Positions 38,925-46,967 of a DNA stretch of 64,000 nt are shown here, one piece after another; positions within the stretch are counted from its first letter, which is position 1, and each line of letters starts with the position of its first letter. The translations under genes were made by a program, and so were the position numbers. Source of the DNA: Eubacterium sp. (GTDB lineage: Bacteria; Bacillota; Clostridia; Lachnospirales; Lachnospiraceae); assembly GCA_017480495.1 (NCBI GenBank), contig JAFVAQ010000029.1:18964-82963 (forward strand), given 5' to 3'. Under the pieces are notes generated by a model. The model saw only the letters and a list, made by a program, of their open reading frames with translations, was not told where the DNA came from and did not search any database.

Positions 38925-38968
38925 TGACACTTATGTCATATTATAGAATAATTCCAAATAGAGGACAA
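38925..38968 (-). promoter_or_regulatory. promoter and dyad operator of the two-component operon
   Basis: On the minus strand TTGTCC (38968-38963), 17 bases, TATAAT (38945-38940). A perfect dyad TGACA-CTTA-TGTCA (38925-38938) covers the expected transcription start, so repression there is plausible. Further upstream a stem GAGGACA / TGTCCTC overlaps the -35 and may end the preceding transcript. Confidence 0.65.
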
Positions 38969-39036
38969 TCCTTTTCAAGAACTGTCCTCCCCATATTGTT
39001 ACAATTTCAGGAATCATTTGTAACACTTTATATAAC

Positions 39037-41040
39037 TTATCTTATCCTTATAGTATCCCCTGTCTCTCCTATAAACATGATATACCCCTCCTTTGGAAGG
39101 TGGATGACATCTCCATAGTCTATCATATGGGTACTGTACTTAACCTTTCCGAACTTATCATATACATAGACTGCGCTGTTATCAGGCCGTTCCAGACTGA
39201 TGTTTTTGTTTGCCATAGAGTCATCTATATTAAACCATACAGCCTTTTCTGTTGTAAGGCTCACTTCCTTAACATCAGCTGTAAAGCTCTCATTATCTGT
39301 AACAGGTACAACCTCCAGATCAGTTGATGCATGAACCACTCCGGTATCATCAACATAAATATCAAAGATATCTCTATTTCCGGAACTAGGAATAGTTGTA
39401 AATGCCTCCAGATGATTCTCATCAACTATTTTTAATATTCTGGTCGCCATACCAAAATTGACAACATAACCGCTATCTTCCAGTACCCTAATCTCAGTAA
39501 ACGGAATTTGATAAACCGCTGAAGAGTACTTTTCAGATTCGACTGCATACTTCATGCCATCTCTTTCTTGCCATGCTTTTATAGCTTCTTCAGATACAGG
39601 ATAAGGCTCCAGTTTTTCTCCTGAATATGTTCTATTACATCCATTTACAAGGCCACTCTGTTTTGAAACACTTTCCTCAGTAATATATACATGTCCCTCT
39701 GCCTCTACAAAATTAATACAGAAGTAGTCAGGATCAACCCTAAATTCTCCAGCTTCTATATCTCCTGTCACCCTTACAAATCCATTATCCGTATACATAT
39801 AATATTCATCAGATGTACCTGCCCCGAGCATCTTGACAAGAGCATACTTCATATCAGGAAATGTGATTTCAGCAGGAGCTCCATCCAGTGAATAATAACC
39901 TTCATACTTCTTATAAGAATCAGGAACTGTTTCCTTTAGTTCTACCTCTGGTGCGGTAGTCTCCTCTACTTCGATACCTTGCTCCTCGAGAACTATATTG
40001 GCAAGTGCTTCTGCCATAGCCATGTTATACCCGCTGCTTCCTCCCGAAGTAGTAACACATACACTCACTTCCTCGTCTGGCAGCACTAGAAGACCAGCAT
40101 GATAATCCGTGTTGTCGCCACCTTTATAGAGAGCTTTCACACCCGCCTCTTCATACATAGGAATATCTACCATATCCCAACCCAGACCGTTTTGATCCAT
40201 ATAGTCCGGATCATATTTTAAATTGCCAGAAGCATCAGTTGTACTACTCCAAAGAGTTGCCATCTCATTCTTACTACCTTCAGAAAGAAGTCTGTTATCG
40301 CCTTTAAAGAACGTACTTCCGAATTCACAGGTATCTAACGCAGTTGAGTAAATTCCTCCGGAACCAAAATCCATACTGTATTCTGTTTCATATCTGTTAT
40401 TACTATCTGGGAATATATCTGCAAGAGCCGGATTTCCAAATACATTCTTTGCAGTATATATATTTTCAGCCCCGAGCTTTCCTGCTATATTTTTCTCCAC
40501 ATAGTCTGTATAGCTCATACCGGAGACTCTCTCCACTAATAATTCAAGGAGTGTAAATCCATCATTACAATAAGCCGCATATTCACCCGGATCCGCCTTA
40601 AGTCTCTGATTCTCCAGATTCTTAAGAGTGTTTTCCGTGGAAACGGAAGAATTATCGCCATAAAGGTCAGAGTTTTTAAGAGATGAACCAAATATCCCAG
40701 ACGTATGATTCATCAGCATCCTGACAGTGATATCCTTGTAACGTTCATCTGCCATCTTGAAGTCATCTATATAGTCTGTCACCGGCGCATCCAGATCCAC
40801 CTTACCCTGTTCCACCAGCTGCATCACAGCTGTTGTTACATACACCTTACTAACCGAACCAATACAGTAGATCTGATCCGCATCACCTTCCGTCGCATCC
40901 CCCTGCACCTCACCCTCTGCCGCATATACAACCTCACTACTCCTATCATCCAAACCGGTTGCGCAGCTGATACCAGCAATCATTAATGAACACATTCCAA
41001 ATGTTATAATTCTATTTTTTATATTCTTATTATTCATCAT
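39037..41040 (-). CDS. secreted serine beta-lactamase/PBP4*-family protein
   Basis: 667 residues from ATG 41040, which has AAAGGG seven bases upstream; a TTG at 41055 is also open. A signal peptide is followed by the beta-lactamase-like domain (to about 380) with the SVSK nucleophile motif near 63-66, YCND (YxN), and HAG near 325 in place of KTG. A long beta-rich C-terminal half (380-667) has no motif I know. The nucleophile comes only about 30 residues after the signal region, so the first strands usually present before SxxK seem missing. The role could be a D-amino-acid esterase or peptidase, not antibiotic hydrolysis. It lies 72 bp after the ABC permease. Confidence 0.83.
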   Translation of the reverse strand: MMNNKNIKNRIITFGMCSLMIAGISCATGLDDRSSEVVYAAEGEVQGDATEGDADQIYCIGSVSKVYVTTAVMQLVEQGKVDLDAPVTDYIDDFKMADERYKDITVRMLMNHTSGIFGSSLKNSDLYGDNSSVSTENTLKNLENQRLKADPGEYAAYCNDGFTLLELLVERVSGMSYTDYVEKNIAGKLGAENIYTAKNVFGNPALADIFPDSNNRYETEYSMDFGSGGIYSTALDTCEFGSTFFKGDNRLLSEGSKNEMATLWSSTTDASGNLKYDPDYMDQNGLGWDMVDIPMYEEAGVKALYKGGDNTDYHAGLLVLPDEEVSVCVTTSGGSSGYNMAMAEALANIVLEEQGIEVEETTAPEVELKETVPDSYKKYEGYYSLDGAPAEITFPDMKYALVKMLGAGTSDEYYMYTDNGFVRVTGDIEAGEFRVDPDYFCINFVEAEGHVYITEESVSKQSGLVNGCNRTYSGEKLEPYPVSEEAIKAWQERDGMKYAVESEKYSSAVYQIPFTEIRVLEDSGYVVNFGMATRILKIVDENHLEAFTTIPSSGNRDIFDIYVDDTGVVHASTDLEVVPVTDNESFTADVKEVSLTTEKAVWFNIDDSMANKNISLERPDNSAVYVYDKFGKVKYSTHMIDYGDVIHLPKEGYIMFIGETGDTIRIR

Positions 41041-41112
41041 TTCGTCCCTTTTCAATTCACAGCATATATCTATAATTTATTCTCGAGACCGTTTTTGGAC
41101 CTCGGCTGATCA

Positions 41113-43644
41113 TTACTCCGTCATCAGCTCCGTAACCGAAATCTTCTTAACCTTTCCGGCTGATATATATGTTGACACATATACATAAAGTGATATCAAA
41201 ACTATTGCAATTGGTACCCAGAAGAGTCTGATATCAAAGACCGTTCCAAAGGCTATCTTTAAAAATAACATCACAACCGGAAGTGCCAGAATTGTACCGG
41301 CTATGATAGCTGGTACTGCCACCGGCATCATCCTAACCACTATCTGCTTCCTTATATCCTCTGAAGTATATCCACAAGCCTTCTCTATACCCATGGCCTG
41401 TCTTTCCTTTTTGATAATGGATTCAATAAGGAAGTTCATAATGATAGATATTACGCCAACAATTATGATCATCAATATTATAGAAATAATCTGAGATATA
41501 ACACTTAGACCACCCATTTGTGTATCCATCGTTTCACTAAATGAAGAAATCTCAGTAAGCTTAAATTTTCCACTATCTCCGGTTATGATCTTATCTCCAA
41601 CCTTTATGGCATAGCTTGCATTACTTACACCATATTTAGATTTAAGCAGAGCCATCTGTTCATCAGCCTTCGCCTTAATCCTATCCTCGAGCGTTCCTTC
41701 TTCCTGAGACTTTCCAACTGCGTCTTCCACACTTCCATATTCTTCTGTCAATCTGTCCTTAAGCTCTGCCTCGCTAACACCATCCGCAGCATATACGAAC
41801 AGATAATTTAAGCACTCTGAAGGGGACATAAACTGTTCAAAACCATCTAAGGTAAGATATCCTTCCATTCCACCGTTCAAAAATACATTCGTCGTGCCTG
41901 ATATGATAAAGCTTTTTTCTATATTGTTATACTTTAAAAGTACGCTATCTCCAACACTTAGAGTATATTTCTCCGCCATACCGGTTCCTATCATAATTTC
42001 ATTTTCATGAATCGGGAATCTACCCTCAGAAATATAGAGATTTTCCAGCTCATCATAGTCCTCATAGGCAAAAGTTTGAAATGTATCATGATCATTTCCA
42101 TTTATACTGAAGCCCATATTGGCTCTAAGAAGCACACACTTTCTCACATCTTCTCTAGTGGAGATTTCCTGCATTACCGAATCAAAATCAGTCCCCTTAT
42201 CAAATCCAACCATAAGTGCCTTTTCGACACCGGCTATATTAAGGAACACCGCACCTCTGTCTCTAAAAATATCAGCCAGATAGATGCAAAATGTAATTAC
42301 AAAGGAAGCTGTCACGATACATACAAAGAGTCCAACATTTTGTCTGGCATTTGCAAATAGCCCCTTAAATCCAAGTCTACTATTGATATCTGATTTTGTT
42401 TTATCAAGCGGAAATACATTTCTTCCAAAATGATGGGTTCTGATTCCTTTTCTGAAAGCCACAACCGGTGGGTACTTCTTAATTCTCCTTGCTTTTAAGA
42501 GAGCCGTTATGAGAATTAATATTATTAGTAACGCCGCAGGAACGAGAAGAAGATAACCCTTTCCTGATACAACATAGTTATGACCTGTAAATACCTGCAA
42601 TAGTCTTGTCATAAGCGAATCGGTCGCCAGTATCAACACTCCTCCTAATATCACACCTATCATACCAAGCAACAGATATTCATAAATGTATGCTCCCGAT
42701 ATCTCTCTTGATCTATATCCCAAGGCTTCAAGGACACCAATTGATTCCATCTGATTTTCAATATCATTTGTAATTTTATGTCTTATCATAAAGATACACG
42801 AAACAGCAGTAACTAAAGATACAAATGCGATTATCGCCATTATTATATCTATAGTGGATGTTGTCGCGAGTTTTTCAGTATAGTAGTCGTAACAAAATAA
42901 GAATAAAGATTTCCCGGATACATCTTCAAATTTCTTCTGAAAATCATTAATAAGTTTTTCTTTTTCATCATAGCTATTGATAGTTCCATCCTTTGTATTG
43001 AAAGCAATCATCTTATGTTCCGGAACTACCGCGCTCATCATATCGTAGTCTCTCTCAGTAAGGACACATTTGATTCCATTACTATAACCTGCTGAAAGTC
43101 CTGACTCATAAAATCCAGCTATCTGAAATGGATAATCCTTACCACCGATTACCAGCATCAGTTCATCGCCTTCAGAAAAATCCAAATCATATTTCAGGTA
43201 ATATGGTACCCATATAGGATGTTCAAAGCTTTCAAGCTTTTCGTCTGAAAGAGAAGTTTTCTTCTCGAATTGTTCCAGTTTGCTTTCATCACCTTCATTT
43301 ACAAACAGAGCCTGAAACTGTGCTGTAGAACCATCATCCTTCCTATAGGAAACTGATGTTGAAGTATCAAACTGAAGTGAGTTAAAGACGAAGGTCTCAG
43401 TAACACGTTCGTCATCCTCGACTATTTCACCATACTCATTCTTATAGCTATTTCCAGGAAACATAATCATATAGTCATAGCTTCCTGTCTTCTCGAACAT
43501 ATCATCAAACATCCTGTCAGCTTTTTCTATGTTGATGATACCGATTCCAAGAAGGGCCATGCTGATCATAATAAGGAAGATAATGACGAAGGATTCCTTC
43601 TTGTGCTTTTTTATATTAAATAAAGATAATCGTAGTATTTTCAT
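41113..43644 (-). CDS. FtsX-type ABC transporter permease (MacB/BceB-like)
   Basis: 843 residues. An N-terminal helix (18-40) and a large extracytoplasmic domain (50-265) lead to three helices (around 270-400), a second extracytoplasmic domain (450-700) and three more helices (720-835): the duplicated FtsX layout. The segment ENQMESIGVLEALGYRSREI and later RQAMGIEKACGYTSEDI are the coupling loops for the ATPase. It probably exports or senses lipids, peptides or antimicrobials. It starts 27 bp after its ATPase gene. Confidence 0.9.
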   Translation of the reverse strand: MKILRLSLFNIKKHKKESFVIIFLIMISMALLGIGIINIEKADRMFDDMFEKTGSYDYMIMFPGNSYKNEYGEIVEDDERVTETFVFNSLQFDTSTSVSYRKDDGSTAQFQALFVNEGDESKLEQFEKKTSLSDEKLESFEHPIWVPYYLKYDLDFSEGDELMLVIGGKDYPFQIAGFYESGLSAGYSNGIKCVLTERDYDMMSAVVPEHKMIAFNTKDGTINSYDEKEKLINDFQKKFEDVSGKSLFLFCYDYYTEKLATTSTIDIIMAIIAFVSLVTAVSCIFMIRHKITNDIENQMESIGVLEALGYRSREISGAYIYEYLLLGMIGVILGGVLILATDSLMTRLLQVFTGHNYVVSGKGYLLLVPAALLIILILITALLKARRIKKYPPVVAFRKGIRTHHFGRNVFPLDKTKSDINSRLGFKGLFANARQNVGLFVCIVTASFVITFCIYLADIFRDRGAVFLNIAGVEKALMVGFDKGTDFDSVMQEISTREDVRKCVLLRANMGFSINGNDHDTFQTFAYEDYDELENLYISEGRFPIHENEIMIGTGMAEKYTLSVGDSVLLKYNNIEKSFIISGTTNVFLNGGMEGYLTLDGFEQFMSPSECLNYLFVYAADGVSEAELKDRLTEEYGSVEDAVGKSQEEGTLEDRIKAKADEQMALLKSKYGVSNASYAIKVGDKIITGDSGKFKLTEISSFSETMDTQMGGLSVISQIISIILMIIIVGVISIIMNFLIESIIKKERQAMGIEKACGYTSEDIRKQIVVRMMPVAVPAIIAGTILALPVVMLFLKIAFGTVFDIRLFWVPIAIVLISLYVYVSTYISAGKVKKISVTELMTE

Positions 43645-43671
43645 TTTTTTGCCTTTCTAGCTTAACGCGGT

Positions 43672-44427
43672 CTACCATCCCATAGTTTCCAAAAACTCTG
43701 ACAACTTAGCTCTACGTTCTTTAACATCATCTTCACCGTAGGCTGGCATTTCGTAGTCGCCTACAACTCCTCCGTCTCGAAGGTAGAGTACTCTTGTACC
43801 TCTGAGAGCTGTCTTGAGGTCATGAGTAACCATGACAATTGACTGACCGTTCTTATGTACTTCCGAGAAAATATCCAGTACATCTCTTGAAGATGCTGAG
43901 TTAAGCTGTCCTGTTGGCTCATCTGCGAAGAGTATCTTCGGATCATTTATTATGGCTCTTACGATTCCGACTCTCTGTGCTTCACCACCTGATAACTGGT
44001 TTGGATATTTCTTCCAGTCCTCTTCATTAAGTCCTACCTTCTTAAGCAGGTTCTTGGCTTTCTGAACAAGTTCAGGGGAATTCTTCTGAACAATGAGTGC
44101 ACCTGTAAGTACATTATCGAGGACTGTCTGATTTTCCAGAAGATATACACTCTGGAATACAAAGCCACAGTTACCTCTTCTAAATACTGCAAGCTCGTCA
44201 TTTGAGTAGTCCTGTATCTCCGTATCACCGAAGAAGACCTTTCCCATATTCGGCTTATCCATACCGGACAGCGCATAGAGAAGTGTTGACTTACCGGATC
44301 CTGACGAACCCATGATAACTGTGAAGTCTCCCTCTCTTATCTCCAAATCAAGGTTCTTTATAACATGCTGCTGCACTCCCCCGTTGGAAAATGATTTGCA
44401 AAGCTTTTCTGTTCTGAGAATACTCAT
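43672..44427 (-). CDS. ABC transporter ATP-binding protein (MacB/LolD-like)
   Basis: 251 residues. Walker A GSSGSGKST (39-47), signature LSGGEAQRVGIVRA, Walker B ILFADEPTGQLNS and the switch His in VTHDLKTA are intact. LolD/BceA-type proteins pair with FtsX permeases such as the next gene. Direct repeats of TTAAGAATTT type lie 94 bp upstream, suggesting response-regulator control. The likely operon is ATPase, permease, beta-lactamase-like protein. Confidence 0.94.
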   Translation of the reverse strand: MSILRTEKLCKSFSNGGVQQHVIKNLDLEIREGDFTVIMGSSGSGKSTLLYALSGMDKPNMGKVFFGDTEIQDYSNDELAVFRRGNCGFVFQSVYLLENQTVLDNVLTGALIVQKNSPELVQKAKNLLKKVGLNEEDWKKYPNQLSGGEAQRVGIVRAIINDPKILFADEPTGQLNSASSRDVLDIFSEVHKNGQSIVMVTHDLKTALRGTRVLYLRDGGVVGDYEMPAYGEDDVKERRAKLSEFLETMGW

Positions 44428-44520
44428 CGTTCTAACTCCTTTTTACCTATCAACAATTTTTTCATCTTATGGTTGTAGTATATATGGTTTCTTCCTAATC
44501 ATCTTTACCGAAGAATTATT

Positions 44521-44542
44521 AAATTCTTATCAAATTCTTAAC
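44521..44542 (-). promoter_or_regulatory. 11-bp direct repeats upstream of the ABC operon
   Basis: Two adjacent 11-bp units (GTTAAGAATTT and GATAAGAATTT on the minus strand) differ at two positions, with a weaker third copy following. Spacing fits an OmpR-family dimer. Similar TTAAG half-sites occur before the ABC exporter at 63834-63860. Confidence 0.5.
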
Positions 44543-44602
44543 TGGTTTAACATTTTCCAATCATATTCTTTGAAGGGGGTATGTGTAGATTTTGTTAAAA
44601 TG

Positions 44603-44632
44603 TTGACATTAATAGTAATATTCTAATATCAT
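44603..44632 (+). promoter_or_regulatory. candidate promoter of the second prepilin gene
   Basis: TTGACA (44603-44608), 18 bases, TATCAT (44627-44632), about 35 bp before the prepilin ATG. A strong AAAGGAG ribosome site follows. Confidence 0.55.
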
Positions 44633-44667
44633 AGTATTAATAAAATTAAGGAAAGGAGTGTGTAGAT

Positions 44668-45357
44668 ATGAAAAAGAATCGTGGATTTACATTGGTAGAG
44701 CTTATCGTTGTTTTAGTTATACTTGCGATACTTGCTGCCATACTTGTACCTGCCCTCCTTGGCTGGATAGATAAAGCAAATAGCCAGAAAGATATCGAAA
44801 AAGCAAAGGCTGCCATGACAGCTGCTCAGGCCGTATTCACTGAGGCTTATGGAAAAGATATGCCCGTAAAAAATAATAACGTTTTAGGGCTACCAGCCGA
44901 TTGCAAAGTTTATTCAGAGGATAATAATTATAGAGATATAAACTGCAAAGGAACCTATATAGAACAGCAAGTACATAATTATGTAGATGATGATCCTTAC
45001 ATATTCCTTGTTGCTGCCGGAAATAGTAAAGAAGGTTCAAACTCAACAAAGCACCAGCAATACACTATTCTATATGCAGTTTATGTTGCAGAAAAGGATT
45101 CCAGACCATACTATTATTATGATGGTAGATGGACCTATGAAAATGCTACGAATGTGAATATGATTATCAAGGACACAACCGCTAAATCCAACAGATTGGT
45201 TTATAATGGAGAAGAAGTAGATATTCAGTATTATATTATATGTAATAAAGAGAAGAGCGATTTAAAATCTATAAACGAGAGCAAAACAAGCTTTTGGGGC
45301 TATTTAAGAATTGTTCTTCCTAAGAAATATGGCGGAGAAGTATATAAACCTAAATAA
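44668..45357 (+). CDS. type IV prepilin-like protein, orphan (second copy)
   Basis: 229 residues. The leader KKNRG precedes FTLVELIVVLVILAILAAI with Glu at mature position 5, then a helix ending near residue 50 and a Tyr-rich globular domain. It has the same plan as the prepilin at 33293 but little similarity beyond the N-terminus. No assembly genes are adjacent. Its stop lies 7 bp before palindrome copy B, which separates it from the convergent diguanylate cyclase gene. Confidence 0.9.
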   Translation: MKKNRGFTLVELIVVLVILAILAAILVPALLGWIDKANSQKDIEKAKAAMTAAQAVFTEAYGKDMPVKNNNVLGLPADCKVYSEDNNYRDINCKGTYIEQQVHNYVDDDPYIFLVAAGNSKEGSNSTKHQQYTILYAVYVAEKDSRPYYYYDGRWTYENATNVNMIIKDTTAKSNRLVYNGEEVDIQYYIICNKEKSDLKSINESKTSFWGYLRIVLPKKYGGEVYKPK

Positions 45358-45363
45358 AAAATG

Positions 45364-45464
45364 TGAGTAAATAGGGACGGTTCTGTTTTACTCATTTTTA
45401 CTTAGTTATCGACTTATTTAATATTTACAAAAATGAGTAAAACAGAACCGTCCCTATTTACTCA
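45364..45464. repeat. GGGACGG palindrome, copy B
   Basis: Perfect 36-bp inverted arms (45364-45399 and 45429-45464) around a 29-base centre. The unit is TGAGTAAATA-GGGACGGTTCT-GTTTTACTCA, the GTTTT subtype. It fills the space between two convergent genes. Confidence 0.9.
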
Positions 45465-45475
45465 TATTTACTCAC

Positions 45476-46555
45476 TTATCCACGATATTTTGTATGACCA
45501 GGTTGTGAATAGTAATCTAATTTATCCTTATACATCATTTCATCTGATTTTTTCATTATCTCGTCTATATTTTTAATCTCCTCTGAACAGAAGCTATATC
45601 CTATAGCACAGCTATATTTTGTTTCAGAAACCTTACTACGAATATTTTCAACCAGCTGTTTTACTTCATCCTCAGATACGTGTTTACAAACTATAAGGAA
45701 CTCATCTCCACCTAGTCTATAAACTGAATCCTTAGACGTAGTCGCCTGCATAAAACAATATGCAAGTGTAGCCAGCGCTGTATCGCCCGCAGCATGCCCT
45801 TCTTTATCATTTATCTCTTTAAGTCCATTCATATCAATTGTTATAATTGCATTTATATCACTTATTTCATTTGTGACAGTAGCATAAAAAGACTGTCGAT
45901 TCAGAAGGCCTGTGAGCGCATCCTTTTCTGTCAGCTGAAGGATTGAGAATACGTAGTAAACAAAAAGCGCTATGGTTATTGTTACACAGAAGATGTGTGA
46001 ATAATCCCTTCCAAGTACAAACGGAAGTATTAGTCCCGATGTGAAAGAAAAACATAAGAATACAATTGGAAAGATTTCAGCAGGGCGTTTATTACTTCTC
46101 TTAACCAGCATATAAACAAGAAATACAGAATAAGCTCCTACCATTATGTAAGGCAGATAACCCAAAGGTCCTCTATCAAGCGTTCCGTCCTCCTCTAGAC
46201 TAAATACCACCCCAGTAAATATGGAAATAAGATCTATTATTAGAAGTATAAAGGCCGGTATAAAAATTGTCTTTTTAGCATTTTTAGCAAGTGTAAATAT
46301 TACAAATGCAATAATAAGAGGAGTCGCGCTATAACGAAGCGCCATCAGCGTGAGTCGCATTTCCGTCATTATATTCATATCCGCTAAAGCAAACTCCACA
46401 AAAACAATTTGAGAAAAAATGAAGAGTCCCAGAATAAGGGCATACAAACGAAGTATTGTTATCTTATCAAGGAAAACTGTTGTCTTAAGCAGAACTGCAA
46501 AAGCCAGCAATACCATGACGTTTGCCCAGTTTTGTATGATTAATTCTTTAATCAT
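45476..46555 (-). CDS. membrane diguanylate cyclase
   Basis: 359 residues from ATG 46555, preceded by AAGGATTT; an upstream ATG at 46576 has no ribosome site. About seven to eight hydrophobic helices (5-205) precede a GGDEF domain (215-350) with DALTGLLNRQSF, DMNGLKEINDKEGHAAGD and intact RLGGDEFLIV. No RxxD inhibitory site is evident. The protein is compact, and the helical region has no known ligand motif. It sits between palindrome copies B and C. Confidence 0.88.
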   Translation of the reverse strand: MIKELIIQNWANVMVLLAFAVLLKTTVFLDKITILRLYALILGLFIFSQIVFVEFALADMNIMTEMRLTLMALRYSATPLIIAFVIFTLAKNAKKTIFIPAFILLIIDLISIFTGVVFSLEEDGTLDRGPLGYLPYIMVGAYSVFLVYMLVKRSNKRPAEIFPIVFLCFSFTSGLILPFVLGRDYSHIFCVTITIALFVYYVFSILQLTEKDALTGLLNRQSFYATVTNEISDINAIITIDMNGLKEINDKEGHAAGDTALATLAYCFMQATTSKDSVYRLGGDEFLIVCKHVSEDEVKQLVENIRSKVSETKYSCAIGYSFCSEEIKNIDEIMKKSDEMMYKDKLDYYSQPGHTKYRG

Positions 46556-46587
46556 TCGCCCAAATCCTTTCCACATTTTTTCTGGAG

Positions 46588-46620
46588 TGAGTATATAGGG
46601 ACGGTTCTGTTTTACTCACT
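46588..46620. repeat. GGGACGG repeat, single unit, copy C
   Basis: A single 31-bp-type unit (TGAGTATATA-GGGACGGTTCT-GTTTTACTCA) plus a few bases, with AGTGAGTA and TACTCACT as self-complementary ends. It lies between the diguanylate cyclase and Hpt genes and lacks the partner arm seen in copies A, B and D2. Confidence 0.85.
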
Positions 46621-46630
46621 CTTTACTCCC

Positions 46631-46966
46631 TTAGAGATTACCCAGTTGTTCTTTTCTATCTAGTATGATTGAAAGGAGTTCTGTATAATCCATTTCCTTT
46701 CTAGCCCTTAGCAGCTCAGTTATTTCAACTATTGGATCATAGAGTGGAGTTAAGGCAAGGTTGCCTGTTATTCCTTTAAGTGCATGTGCCGCTTCAAAGG
46801 CAGCTCCCAGATCTCCAGCTTCTATACTATCCTTCAGTAAGTCAAAGCTTTTCTCTGAAGGTATTGTGGAAATAAGCCTAAGGTAAAGCTCTTCTTTACC
46901 CATACATCTTCCAAGTCCCTCTTCAACATTTGCACCATATTCCTTTAGCGTATCGATTGTTAGCAT
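46631..46966 (-). CDS. stand-alone Hpt phosphotransfer protein
   Basis: 111 residues, all helical. The Hpt motif AAHALKGITGNL carries the phosphoaccepting H61 with the usual following Lys-Gly. It starts one base after the stop of the REC-GGDEF-EAL gene, so the two are coupled. It would relay phosphate between a hybrid kinase receiver (two are encoded nearby) and the receiver of its operon partner. Confidence 0.92.
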   Translation of the reverse strand: MLTIDTLKEYGANVEEGLGRCMGKEELYLRLISTIPSEKSFDLLKDSIEAGDLGAAFEAAHALKGITGNLALTPLYDPIVEITELLRARKEMDYTELLSIILDRKEQLGNL

Positions 46967-46967
46967 T

